A stretch of DNA of 55,269 nucleotides, from NCBI GenBank assembly GCA_021464525.1, contig JADRCO010000095.1, positions 1-55,269 of the forward strand, read 5' to 3'. Positions 1 through 11,838 of the stretch are shown here, one piece after another. The notes under the pieces are model-generated. The model was given only the letters and a program-made list of their open reading frames with translations, was not told the DNA's origin and ran no database searches. The position numbers were made by a program, and so were the translations under genes. Source of the DNA: Rhizophagus sp. LPA8_4_AMF (lineage: Eukaryota > Glomeromycota > Glomeromycetes > Glomerales > Glomeraceae). Each line of letters begins with the position of its first letter. The stretch's first letter is position 1.

Positions 1-823
1 TATGTTTAGAATGGTAGTATATATGGTGAAAAGATTTATTTAGGAAAAACAATTTTTTTCGAAGTCACGTGATTTGCCCCTGCTTTAGACATCCTCAAAA
101 ATTGGTGAAAATGGTTTCACAAGTATTCCAAAAAGGAAATGATCGACATGGCACGTGACACTTGCGACATATCGCCATGGCGCATATCCGCGCATTTTTG
201 GACTAGCCGATTGGCGCACTCATACCTGGGGAGTTGGGTTAGACTTAGTATATCTTTCCAAAAATTCGCGCATATGGATAAAAAACAAGACCCATAAAAA
301 AATATTAATTAAAAACAAGTTTAATATATCTAAAATTTATTTACTTTAATGTTAATTTACAAAAAAACTAATTAATAATAATCAAATTTTTTTTATCAAT
401 TAAAGATATATTTATAATTTTTTATTATAATTATACAGGTTAATTGTTAATGACTGAATGTAATATTAAATCTTTTACCTTGCTTAAATTTTTAAAGAAT
501 AAGATAAAAGACTGAAAGTTTATGCGCTTAATATTAATCCATTTGGTAACAAAATCTGAAGCAATTATTGGTTTCTCATTTATTGCATATTTTGAAATTC
601 CAATTACTTTTTACTAGCACTGTATATATCTCTTATATTCCCTTTAGATAAAAACAAATTGTTATATTATGAATTTAATTACATGTTCAGCTGATGGCAT
701 TTTTTTTTAATAAATTAGTTGACTTTTATTTGCTTTATTTATCATGATATTAAATGTCATTGTAAAATTAAAACAACGAAACTATAATACATACATTAAT
801 CACTAATTATACATATATTTTTC
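1..823. other. Gene-free AT-rich flank
   Basis: No supported coding region was found. The stretch lies beyond the 3' end of the importin gene and is mostly A/T. A short patch of higher GC at about 60-290 carries a TCACGTGA palindrome (65-72), a second CACGTG core near 152-157, and two GCGCAT-type words near 181-275 that look like repeat remnants. The 64-codon open frame at 155-349 has no recognisable content. Confidence 0.5.
65..72. promoter_or_regulatory. TCACGTGA palindrome (E-box type), copy 1
   Basis: A perfect 8-bp palindrome with a CACGTG core, the class of site bound by bHLH factors. No gene start lies next to it inside the window, so a regulatory role is inference. Four more exact copies occur, at 9113, 10542, 36265 and 44046. 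Confidence 0.3.
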
Positions 824-1438
824 TTAATTATTATCATTTTCATTAGTATGATTTTCTGAATTCTTTCTTCTTTCATTGGCTATACTGAATATTTTCATTA
901 TAAAATTTTGTTTTTCTGTATCAAGATTTTTTGTAAGAAGATTATATGAAGTTGGATAATGTTGTTGAACACCTAAATTTAGTTGTTTAAAGGAGATTAA
1001 GTACAAGAAAATCATGGTTTGTGTTAATTGAATGACACTTTCGATCTCAATGATATCTTACCAACAAAAACATCATGAAATCTAATATAAACATCAACTT
1101 TATCTAATGGTGATTCAAATAATATTTCCTCTTCCAATGGATCGTCATCTTCTTCATCCGTTATCGAACGTGCATTTCTTGCAGCCTAAATCATAAAAGA
1201 TTAGTAAAAATCAGTAAAAGTACAGTACAAAGCTTGTAAAATGATTTACCTCTCGTGCCAAATATTCTAAGTATTCTGCATCCTCATCTTGCACATCTTC
1301 GTCATCTTTTAATGTAAAAAGATGACTATAAATAAATAATCTCAAATATACACAAATTTTTCTATAAAATATTACCTTCCCATCCATCATCGTTACCAAC
1401 TGCTTGATCACCCTTATTTTCAGCTTCTCCATCAGCTT

Positions 1439-1469
<31 letters not shown>

Positions 1470-4400
1470 GCTTTCATTATCGTACATCTTTTCCATTTCA
1501 TTTCGATCTAATAAATAATCATGAATTGTAATTATCATGAATAAACAGAGTATTCCCAAAGTTATAGGACTTACTTTCTTCAGCTTTTGGCAAAGACTTG
1601 AATATAGTCAAAATTACTTCCAAGACTTGAGGCCAACCGGTTTGTAAAATGGATGGTAGTTGTTCAACGGGTATTTCCATTAAAGAACACAAAGTTACAA
1701 CTACTAACTTCTTATCATGGACACGTGAAAACTTTTTTATATTATCAAACCATATACTAAAGAATGTTTGAGTTAAACTGCGTTCTTCAAGAATATGGAG
1801 AGTCAAAAGTGGATTATAGTATAGACAGTTTATCGCCTGAAATCATTAAAATTAGTTACAATATTATCTTATCAATTTAAACAGAACAATTAACTGGCGG
1901 TGACGAAGTCAAAGTTAGAAACACGTAGCATAATCTCTGTAACTTACTGCTTCGATGCAATAAAATTTGAAGTTGGTCAAAGATGTAAGTTTTGTGTTAG
2001 ATAGATGTTTAAAGACAAGATCAATAAATGGTCCCACATACTTAAATAAATATAAAAAAATAGAATAAATTTAGATTACTAGGAATTTATATTATTTTTC
2101 CAAAAATATTAGCTTTCATACCTGATCTACAACTCCGCGACAATTTAATAAAACAGATTCAATTAGTTTACAGCCACAGATGCGTTCACTCTCATTCAAT
2201 CGATCACTTGTCATGATCTATAATAATATCGTTAATTTCGTTAAAGAGTGAAAATAACTTATTAATCTATCGTATAAACATACCGTTTCAATAATATCAT
2301 TTATCATCCTTTGTAAAGTAGTATTTTGAATGAAAAATTGAGTTCCGTACGATACATAATTATCCAAGGATGGAAAAATTTCTTAATTCAATCAAACCAA
2401 ATATGCAATAAGTTAATCTAGCTTGAAAAATTAATAATAGCAAAATTCTTGATAATACCTTCAATGTAATCTATGCCTGTATCTTTGAATGTTTTATAAA
2501 TTAATTCAAAAATTCCCCACATTGTTTGTGAAATCTGTTTTGTGGAGAATGTACAAGTGTCGATAATATCAAAGATGTCTTCATACAAATCTGAATTATT
2601 TAAAAAAAAAATGCGAATCAAATCAGTTATTGCGTAAAGCATCTAATTATCATTTTCCCGTTATTAGTCTAACCTATAATTGCATTCTCAAGCGAATATG
2701 TTATAACAGGAAGTAGCGCATTTTCCAATCGAGATAAAAGTTCTGGAGTACTCTCCAAACTCAAAAGTAAAGTAGTAATAGTTTTGAGTACACCCGAAGC
2801 AGCCATTGTTTTATCACTTATATCTAATTCTGTAGAACTTATAAGTTCACCACTCACGGGAATGGCAGCGGAATCTTGGTAATCTTGCATAATACGCAGA
2901 AAAGTGTTTCTCTATATAATATGAAATTTTATATTAATATTTCTTTACAGATTAAAAAAAAGTTAGTAAATTTATACCAGCTGTTCAGTAAGTTGAATAG
3001 CAAATGGGGTTAATTCTTCTGAAAATACTTCAACAAATTCTTCCATAACTCCCGATAAGGTATCAGCGTCGATCTGATTTGTAAGATTGAGGAGTTCTAA
3101 TGTAATAGTTACAAATATTAATATTATTTAAAAATAAAAAAAAGAATAAAATAAAAAAAAAGATGAATTTAATTTATAAATACCTTGCATGATCATCGGA
3201 AGGCTAGGAATAAGCGCATTTCTCACTATAAATGAGAGGATATTATCAATGTTAAATACAAAATACAATATGAAAATATTTTGAATAAAAAAGAAATGTA
3301 CCTGATTCATGTTGTATCATATATTGAAGAGATAAGCAAGCTTGAACCCTAACGGGAAGTTCAGTATCTCGCATGCAAGTTGTAACTCCTCGAAAAGCGA
3401 TCGCTAAATTTGCCTTATTCTCGAAATCCATTTTATTGAATCTCATCAACATGTCACATGCCTAATTTCAACAATATTATTCATTTTTAAAAACCAAGTT
3501 ATCTTCGAAAGATTAGATGACATATTTTATTCAACAAGCTTACTCTCGCTCTTAAATAAGGATATTGACTCTGAAATTCTGGAAACACATAAGCGGTAAA
3601 AAAAGGTTCCATATGATGAGCTATTCCTGATTTTTTACGCAAGATTAAATCGGCAAGACATCCAATCATTTTTAAAGCACCATCCTTTTGACGTGGATCC
3701 TTAGATTCAGGTGGAGTGTCTCGGTAAGTTTCAAGAACATTATTAATAAAATTCAAAATCTTTTTAAATATGAACTTGTTTCGATATTTTGCTAAATTCA
3801 TTAGAAAAGTTATAGTTGCAGCGACTGGAGCAGAAAAGTCCTCTAAAGGATCTAACCTCTTATGGATATATTCGACAGGGTCATCGACCCATAATTCTTC
3901 ATCTTCTTCAGTAAAGCACAACTGAGGAAATATAAAATGTGTTACAAGGGTTTCAGCATATGACTTCATTATTTGCCAAGTAAGTTTATGTGTAAGACTA
4001 AAAAAACGAAAAGTTATGAAAAATTTCTTTATTCAAAAGTTAACAATAATATTAAACAAGTCACTTACGCGTCCCTGTAAAACTCAGCAAAAAAGAATAA
4101 CACTTTTTGGCTTAGCCAAGTTTCTTTTTTAATCCATCGGTCAGTTTGTTGAAGATAAACACGTAATATTTGAGGACCAAATTGTTGAATAAAATTTTCA
4201 GCAAATGCCGTATACTTTGAGGATGCCCCAATTTGAACTGGATTTCCGTATCTTGAGAAAAGTCTATTCAAATTTTGACACGATCGTCTTTTTACTCGAT
4301 ACCATATAAACTTCTGCCTTTCTTCAAGATCTTCGGATAACATTTCTTGAGGAATATGTTTCTCAACTATTTGCAACATCAGAGTAACCCATGGAACTAG

Positions 4401-5421
4401 AGAAGAATTGTCTTGAAGATGTTGTGTAAGCTCGTACTAAAAAAAAAAAATTATTAAGATAAAGTGATAATTAAGAATTTAAATATAATACTTATTTACT
4501 TGTATTGCTATATTATAAGTCTTCATAATTATTCGCAACATTTCAGCAGCATCTAAACTATTCTCATTACATAATGATTGCGCCATTTGTAATGTAATTG
4601 GGAAGGAGGATTGAACTATTTCAACTAGAGGAGATTTATCTTCTACTCTCCATCTAATAAAGAAATGTAATATGATTCAACAATAAGTTTATAATCTAAA
4701 AATACTAAATACTTGTTACTTACTGGTACACTCTAATAACTTGTAGTAAAGTTAATAATCCAACATATGCCATTTTGGCATCATTGGTACCCAAAAAGGC
4801 GTGAACTTGATTCATATAATCAGCCCATTTATCTGGGAAATCATTTGCTAGAACTCGATTCAAAGTATCCAAAAGTTGAACCCTAAATAATTTATTACAT
4901 ATATAGTCAATTAAATGATCAGATATCGAAATTAATAGCGTATATTCGCACCTCACAGGATTGGGTACTGTTACCAAAATACTCAATATATTTGCTTTAA
5001 AAGTATCGCGGTCTTGTTGATTAATTGGGATTATATTATGTGTCGTCACATCTTCGGAAACCCACGAGCTTCTGACCCGATTTTTAAGATATATCGAAAC
5101 TTTTAAAATTTAAGGAATGAATAATTATGATAGTTAAAGACAAAGAGAAAAGTGAAAACAAAATATTGTTCTTTATTATAGGCTTTACCAGCTTGTTTTG
5201 TCTGAACTTCAATTTCTTCCGAACCTAATATCTGGACGAGTATCGAAATAAAGCCAGGAGTACCCTCCACCTGTTTGAAAATAAAATGTTAAAAACGGTT
5301 ATTAACTAAATTTGTTAATTTGAAAAATCACCTGTCTTAACTGCCCCTCAGCTTGTTTCTGTACGTTGGGATCAGAGTGATATGTTGCGCTGAAGAGTTG
5401 ATATACTGCATGCGTGTCCAT
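824..5421 (-). CDS. Importin-7/8 family karyopherin (Nmd5/Sxm1-like)
   Basis: Importin-beta family nuclear import receptor, expected to bind RanGTP and carry ribosomal proteins, histones and similar cargo through the nuclear pore. The start is the ATG at 5421, giving [18 protein letters not shown], the usual importin-7 N-terminus. The second and third exons join as [11 protein letters not shown], the conserved first-HEAT-repeat motif, followed by [20 protein letters not shown]. The body is HEAT-repeat sequence in well over ten exons with short GT-AG introns. Near the C-terminus, around 1380-1500, is the acidic run typical of importin-7 (a long Asp stretch, then Gly/Glu-rich sequence). It is followed by [19 protein letters not shown] and a final exon ending at a TAA at 824-826. 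The total is about 1,000 residues, as expected. The gene is head to head with the WD40 gene at 5647. Importin-7 and importin-8 cannot be separated by eye. The middle exons between 1800 and 2400 are the least certain. Confidence 0.9.
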
Positions 5422-5646
5422 TTTTTTATAAAATGTGATCCTCTTTTCGCTACACGCGAAAAAAAACGAACTAAATATTTTTTATGAATTGATTTGATTG
5501 GTTAATTCCCGGATTATCGGTAATCTGAAATCCCGGACGATTGCACGGTAAGTTTGATCGGCAGATCTGAACTGCGAAGTAAAACTTGCTGACGCGATAA
5601 TAATACCTTTGTAGACGAAGTATCCAAAAACTTCGGAATTTAAAAA
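5422..5646. promoter_or_regulatory. Shared divergent promoter, importin / Asa1-like
   Basis: Only 225 bp separate the two start codons, so both genes must take their core promoters from this interval. No TATA box is obvious. The middle (about 5510-5560) is locally GC-richer than the surrounding DNA. Confidence 0.5.
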
Positions 5647-7337
5647 ATGAGTGCAACGCCTCCTACACCAATATATATATTTCGCGGACATGAAGATCAG
5701 ATAAATCATTTGGAATTTTATCAAAACAATACTAAATTAATTTCTGGGTAAATTTTTTTGCTATTTTTATTTTTGATTTAATTGATCTTAATTCATAAAT
5801 AAATATAGGGATGTTGAAGGAAATATCATCATATGGGACATGAAAGTAAAGCGTCCCATATTAAAATTTAAAGCACATAATAAAGGAATTCTAAGATGTT
5901 TAGTTTTAAATGACAAATTGATCAGGTAAACCTTTAATCTTTTTTCTTTAAAATTTTAGTTTTATTAATATACTAATTTCCTTCATTAAAGCCATGGTAG
6001 AGATAATTTATTAAAAGTTTGGAAAATTGATCAAAATTCTTCAAATTTTACTAAAACAAAAGAAAAGATTGTAGAAATTAATGATGAAGATGAAAATAAT
6101 GATCAGAAAGATTCTGATGAATTATTATCCAAACTCGAAAAAAGTTTGTCAGTAAATTCATTGAATTTTTGTAAATTTGATTATTGCTTTAAAGGTAATA
6201 TAATTATGTGAAGTTTACTAGATCTAATATATTTTCTTAACAAAGATTTTTTACAAAGGAGAAAATAATCAAGATATTTTGATCGCAGTACCAAGTTCAA
6301 AAGAATCTACTGCTGTATGTATTAGAGTAATTCCGTATTCTTAGGATAGTTTTTGATGTGGTTTTTTTTCAGATTGATATATGGGATCTTTCAAATCAAC
6401 AATTTATAACCTCAGTAGAAACTGACATAAAACAGGAAATAGGTATCAGTTTGCTCAATTTAATTTTTTTTTCTTGTTTCTTGTTTATTTTTTTTCTAAG
6501 AAAATTTGTCAAAATTTATTATAATAAAGGTTATTGCATGGCTATGAAATTTTTTCAACATCCAACAATCAACTCTAAATTTTTACTTTTAGCAGTATAT
6601 GAAAATGGTTGTTTAATTTTATGGACATTAACTCCTAATAAATCTGACAATAATGTTAGTAATGGGTTATTTTCTTTTAAACAATTATGGGTCGTAAAGG
6701 AACATAAGGAAACAGGTCTGTTTTTAAGATGATATAGTGCATATTTTTCAATAAGTATTAATTTCTTGATAACAACATTAGCATTAGCATTGGATGTTTC
6801 AATGAATCGAAAATTTGCAATTTCTACTGCAGGAGATAATAAAATTGTAAAATATATTTTTGATGAGGTAAATATATATGTAGATTTAACTAAAAAAAAG
6901 TTTATTCAACTTGATTAATGATTTATATTTTGGATTTCTAGAACTTTGAAAAAGAACCTTTAATCAATAATATCGTAATAAAGTATTCTGGAATTGCTGA
7001 TATTAAAATAAGATCTGATTCAAAAATTTTTGCTACTGCTGGATGGGATTCAAAGTATATATCTAACACAATTCAAATTTGTTAATATGACCTTATAAAT
7101 ATATATTGATTTATATTTTTGTTTATATTTTTTTCTTATAGTATACGTATTTTTTCTTCAAAAACTATGAAGCCATTAGCAATATTATCATATCATAAAG
7201 AAAGTGTTTATTCATTAGCATTTACTTATATTTTTTCATATGAAGGTAGTGATTCTTTAACTGAAAATGAAACTCAAGATCATTTTCTAGTAGGTAGTGG
7301 AAAAGATAATAAAATTAGTTTATGGAAAATTTATTAA
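5647..7337 (+). CDS. WD40 protein, Asa1/GNB1L family
   Basis: WD-repeat protein of the GNB1L/Asa1 family. In yeast, Asa1 belongs to the ASTRA complex, linked to Tra1 and other PIKK kinases. The first exon reads MSATPPTPIYIFRGHEDQIN, and repeats follow as GDVEGNIIIWDMK, SHGRDNLLKVWKID and IDIWDLSNQQF. The C-terminal part, WDSNIRIFSSKTMKPLAIL ... GSGKDNKISLWKIY, matches the human GNB1L ending (WDHRIRVF... ISLWSLY) closely, which decides the family. I can trace nine exons with in-frame GT-AG junctions; the last ends in TAA at 7335-7337. An acidic insert (INDEDENNDQKDSDE) sits between the first repeats. The protein has about 390 residues, near the family norm. Confidence 0.85.
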
Positions 7338-7597
7338 AAAATATATTTTGCAAAATTTTCTTAGTTAAACATTTATACAATTATTACTTATATATATATA
7401 TATTATAGTTTTATTTAAATAAAAGTATCAAGTATAATAAATATATATAAATAAAATTGTATTAAATAAATTATTAAGAACTTTTAAAAGAAATGCATTA
7501 TATTTTACCTATATATATTATTATGTTGAATTACAACTAATTGGTATTATTAGCTACCTATACTGATTTATTATTAATTTTTTTTTTATTATATATA

Positions 7598-7793
7598 CAG
7601 TCAACCTCCTTTATAGCCACACCCTTCGGGACTGAAAAAAAGGGTGTGATTTAAAAAAAGTCATATGTTGTGACTATAGAGGAGGTTTTTCTGATATATT
7701 TATTAGTACATTAGGCCAAAATATGGTATGCTTATAAAGGGGAATTTTATATGATGTGATTATACAGGAGGTGACTATATAGGGGGTCAACTG
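7598..7793. mobile_element. MITE, pogo/Tc1-mariner type, 196 bp
   Basis: The left end reads CAGTCAACCTCCTTTATAGC and the right end, complemented, reads CAGTTGACCCCCTATATAGT. These are inverted termini starting with CAGT and flanked on both sides by TA (7596-7597 and 7794-7795), the expected Tc1/mariner/pogo target duplication. There is no room for a transposase. Internally there is a 9-bp hairpin, CACACCCTT (7618-7626) against AAGGGTGTG (7640-7648). A second inverted copy of the terminal motif lies at about 7668-7688, so the element looks nested or internally duplicated. Confidence 0.75.
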
Positions 7794-8082
7794 TATAACT
7801 TTATTATATAAATACCATCTGAAAAATTATATTTACCTATTTAACCAGTAAATATGTACATTAAAAATAAAATTAAAGAAATTAATCTAATTAATTTATA
7901 TAATCAAATAAAATTAAAATATAATTTATTATTCAATTGCTTATTTACTATCATTATTTTATAAAATTAACTATTTAGTTACTTATTTTAACTAATACTA
8001 AAATATTTGTAAATTGATTTGATTACAGTTCTTATTTGAAATTAAAAAAATTGGATTATTGAAATATATTAATATAAATATT

Positions 8083-8538
8083 ATCAGTTATATAAAAATG
8101 TAATAAATTAAATGTTAATTATTGATTATCTTTTCAAAAATTAGTTGATAAAATAATTAAAAAATAGTATATAAATTTATTATTAAAATTTACAATTGTT
8201 AAAATTTACAATTTAAAATATATTAAATATATATTATATATATATTAAAACTTGCAACATAAAATAAAAAATAAATTTATATTTTTATATTAAATTAAAT
8301 AACATTTGATAAACCTCTTTTTATAAAATAAATTGGTAAATCTTCTGAAGTATATTACTTATTAAATATAATATATGATTAACTATTTAAACTATTTAAT
8401 TATTTTAAATTAAAATTAGAAATTTTTTTTAGTTATTTATTTGCAAATTAGCATGAAGGATATTATAAGTACATTTAGTAGAATACAACAGAAATTAATA
8501 TATAAAATATAAATTGATAAATTTTAAAATTGGAATTT
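8083..8538. repeat. AT-rich dispersed repeat, copy 1
   Basis: This aligns colinearly, in direct orientation, with 9706-10113. The best block is 8303-8408 against 9938-10044, which share an 18-base stretch, TTAACTATTTAAACTATT. Both copies also share AAATTGATAAATTTTAAAAT near their right ends. Identity by eye is roughly three quarters, so the duplication is old. No coding capacity is visible. Confidence 0.65.
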
Positions 8539-8543
8539 GTATA

Positions 8544-8668
8544 CAATTAACTCTTTATATAGTCACCTTCCTTATAGTTACAATCATTTTTATAGTCACT
8601 TTAGTTGAGTATTCCAAATTTTCACATATAAAATCTATCTTATATAGTTACATTTTGCATATAGTTAC
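8544..8668. mobile_element. Decayed MITE related to the 7598 element
   Basis: The sequence begins CAATTAACTCTTTATATAGT and runs on with CACCTTCC, a mutated form of the right terminus of the 7598-7793 element, preceded by TATA. TATAGTTAC/TATAGTCAC words recur up to about 8668. No clean opposite terminus was found, so the right boundary is approximate. It starts exactly where repeat copy 1 stops matching copy 2, as expected for an insertion into the repeat. Confidence 0.45.
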
Positions 8669-9112
8669 TAATGATGAACTTGATAATTATTAAATAGTCT
8701 ACCAGCAAATATTAAAACAGATACTTTTATTATTTGAAAGGTAATCATATTTTTATTATAACTTTATAATAAATTATCACTTATTGCGTTTTATTGGCTA
8801 ATAATAATTTATTGGATCTATATTGTTAACCTGATGTAATATTTGGATTCATTTGTACAGAATAAACTATCTGTAGAATAAATGATAAAAATATTACTAA
8901 ATTGCTGTAGTCATGATTCCATAGAGAATAGTCATATTTTTCACCAAAGCAGCATCTACTTTTTGTTTCTTCTTAGGAGCTGATTAAAGAATAGAAAGGA
9001 TATATTCTACTGTGGCACAGTATATATGATTTATTAACAACTAGCCCAGCTGCACCCGAAAAAATTCTGCACAGGGCCGGCGTTAGCGGCGTTATGCAGT
9101 AATATGTGATTG

Positions 9113-9120
9113 TCACGTGA
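9113..9120. promoter_or_regulatory. TCACGTGA palindrome, copy 2
   Basis: An exact copy of the 8-bp palindrome, at the edge of a GC-richer islet (9040-9125) inside the gene-free region. It may travel with repeat DNA rather than act as a promoter site. Confidence 0.25.
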
Positions 9121-9705
9121 TCAAATAGTGACGAATAAGGTGACTTCATGTGACTTATGACTGCGGATATTATAATACTGAAATTAAATATAATTTCATG
9201 AATCTCGCCATCCCAGAACTGGCATTTATTCGAATACTCTTAAATCAATGAATAAAAATTACGACAAATTGACATACTGACCACTTTTGTCAAAAAATTT
9301 TGTTAACTTCGGGTAAGGACAATGCCAAAAATTTTTTATCTAGCAACTCACGTAAAAAGATAAAAATGTACCTTCGTGAAATTTTCCATCAGGGTTACGT
9401 TATTGATCTACAAAAATTAAAAAAAAACATAAAAAAAATGAAATTATTTTTCGAACTCGGTTGCTTTAAATTAATAGTTTGATTGGCGTCTCTTTGGAGG
9501 CAAAATTGTTTTAGCTGTCTTTTCATTGGAAATATCATTATTTTCCACTTTTTTTCTCGAGATAAGCTATAAGTTTTTGTAATGTACATATGATCGCAGC
9601 CTGTTATATATAAAAAATGGCAATAAGTTACTAGGTTCTTAAAACTCACATTTTATATTACCCTAAAGTTGGCAAAGAATGGATTAATGGAGGTTGATAC
9701 CATAT

Positions 9706-10113
9706 GTAATATATTAGTTATATGAAAAAATGTAATAAACTAGAAATTAAATTAAAAGTTATTTTAAAAATTAGTTGTAAAATTACATAAATTACCTTTT
9801 TTAATGATTTTATATAAATTTATTATTAAAATTCATAAATGTTAATATTTACAATTTAAAATATACCAATTATATGTATATATATACTTGAAACATAAAA
9901 TAAAAATAAATTTTAGATTTTTGTTATTAAATTAGGTATTATTTGAAAAACCCCTTTTTATGAAATAAATGGGTAAATCTCCTGGACGTGTCACTCATTA
10001 AATATAACATGCGATTAACTATTTAAACTATTTAATTATTTTAAGCATGAGGGAAATCAGGGATTAATTAATACATAAAAATATAAATTGATAAATTTTA
10101 AAATTGGAATTCA
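9706..10113. repeat. AT-rich dispersed repeat, copy 2
   Basis: Second copy of the repeat described at 8083-8538, in the same orientation about 1.6 kb downstream. It lacks the MITE-like sequence that follows copy 1 and so serves as an empty-site comparison for that insertion. Confidence 0.65.
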
Positions 10114-10307
10114 TATATATACTAATATTTATTTTATATTTTCAAATACCACTTTAATTTAAATTATTTAATGTAATTAATTCTTGCATATTTTTAAAGA
10201 TAATTAAATTATTATAAAGTTTATAATGAAAATTCTAAGAATTTAGGATTTAGATTAGGTGGAAAAGTATTGAAATAATAAGCCGAAGGAAGCCTACAAA
10301 AATAAAT

Positions 10308-10332
10308 AAAGAAACGTTAGTAACGTTTCTTT
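10308..10332. repeat. Perfect 12-bp inverted repeat followed by a T run
   Basis: AAAGAAACGTTA, one base, then TAACGTTTCTTT, followed by about ten more T. On RNA it would form a tight hairpin with a U tail; on DNA it is a near-perfect palindrome. No gene adjoins it, so a terminator role is unproven. Confidence 0.4.
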
Positions 10333-10541
10333 TTTTTTTTAATCGAAGTTTTGAAACGAAACTTTTGAAACCTAACCGGTATCCAATATTGGAACTTGGA
10401 AGGAATCGGAGTTTATATTAATATTGATGAAACTCAAAAATTATGTAGATTTTTTATTTTAGTAAAAAAAATGCATGTGTGTGAAATAACCGAAATAACC
10501 AAAATAAAAAAGTAAATACATACTACTATATATTAATCAAA

Positions 10542-10549
10542 TCACGTGA
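10542..10549. promoter_or_regulatory. TCACGTGA palindrome, copy 3
   Basis: An exact copy of the palindrome, about 1.3 kb upstream of the LEA2-like gene. Function is unknown. Confidence 0.25.
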
Positions 10550-11838
10550 TAGACATATTTATTGATAACCATATATATACTAAATATAGAAATCTTCTAA
10601 CTACCTGTTTACTTTTTATTCATTATTTTATTAATATTGCTTAGCTTACAATCGTTTTATCTAAAGTAATTTATAGCATGGTTTATCTAATTTTTTTTGC
10701 TAAATTAGGCTTAAACAAGATAAAATTTTCCATTCTGCTTTGATTTTTTTTTAGATATATACTATAAAAAAGGAAGAATTCATCTTGGTTAACATTTGAC
10801 TCTAAACTTTTCTAGCAACTAAAATGTAGAAACAAAATGACCAAATTCGAATACCTTTTATAAAATTAATATGCGTGAATTCATTATGCAAATTTTCAGT
10901 TCAATATAAAACAGCCTAACTAATTAAAGAAGTAGGGATCGGGAGTTGTTGAAAGATCTGATAACTGTATAACCGTTGACGGTCAGTTTTTTAAGGGGGT
11001 ACCTATAATTAGTAGCTGCGCCATAAACAAATTTTTGATGCGGAATATCGATCAACATCCAGAGTTTCAACTTAGATGAATTTGATCATCAATCGGGAAG
11101 GGCCACTGACTCTCCCCTAAAAAGTTTCAAAAAAGGCTGGGGCGTTCAAATCTTTTTTTTTTAAAAATATTTTTTGATTTTTTTTTTTTTAATAATTTTT
11201 TTTTTTAACCAATTTGAGAATAAATTAATTTATTTTTACTGTAAATATATTATAAATAAGTTTCATTGCTATTTTTGTGTTTGTGTACATTATCACCACT
11301 AAGATAAAACTTAAAAATGTCACATTTGCATAAATATTTATATAGTCTAATATTTTTTACTGTCGCACCACGTAAAAAATTTCATTAACAAAGCGAGGTA
11401 TTCTTCTTCTTCTTTTCTATATCTTTTTTCCTTTTTATTTATCTACCTAGTAATTAACGTCCTCTCCTTTTCTCCATCCCTTAGACTCAACTTCACATTT
11501 TATACCGTTATTTTTTGTAGAGCTCATTAATTTCTCCTATATAAACACTAGACTTGTAAATTTTAAAGGTAGGAACCGGGTTTTAAGTTCTCTTTAGTAA
11601 AGTTAATCTAAAGTTTGCAGCAAACCATGCCAAACGTCCAAGTTACACGAGAGTTGTTTTATTGTTAATAATTCGAGTTTTTTTATTAACTATACTTTTT
11701 TATGCAGTGTTAATACGAGAAAAGCAAGACTCTATCCCTTCCTATACCAACTTGTTCGAAAAAACATATAAATTTTCATAACATAATAGCTTATAATAAT
11801 TAGGCTTTTATGTTATATATAGATTAATATCAAAAATT

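Larger units (their letters stand above)
7338..11838. other. 4.5-kb gene-free, repeat-bearing AT-rich region
   Basis: No gene is supported here; the short open frames near 9300-9650 have no recognisable content. The region holds a MITE (7598-7793), a decayed relative (8544-8668), two direct copies of an AT-rich repeat (8083-8538 and 9706-10113), two TCACGTGA sites, a 12-bp perfect hairpin (10308-10332) and GC-richer islets near 9040-9125 and 10930-11140. The last 450 bp include a CT-rich tract (11400-11500) and are the probable promoter and 5' UTR of the gene at 11839. Confidence 0.6.

Noticed and set aside
5109-5117. TTCCTTAAA close to an importin-7 acceptor
   Set aside because: The matching donor is GTAAAGCC, a major-type site. 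U12 introns need a strict donor, so this is probably coincidence.
9300-9649. Small open frames on both strands in the gene-free region
   Set aside because: 60-84 codons, Lys/Phe-rich from A/T runs, no homology signal, no splice context.
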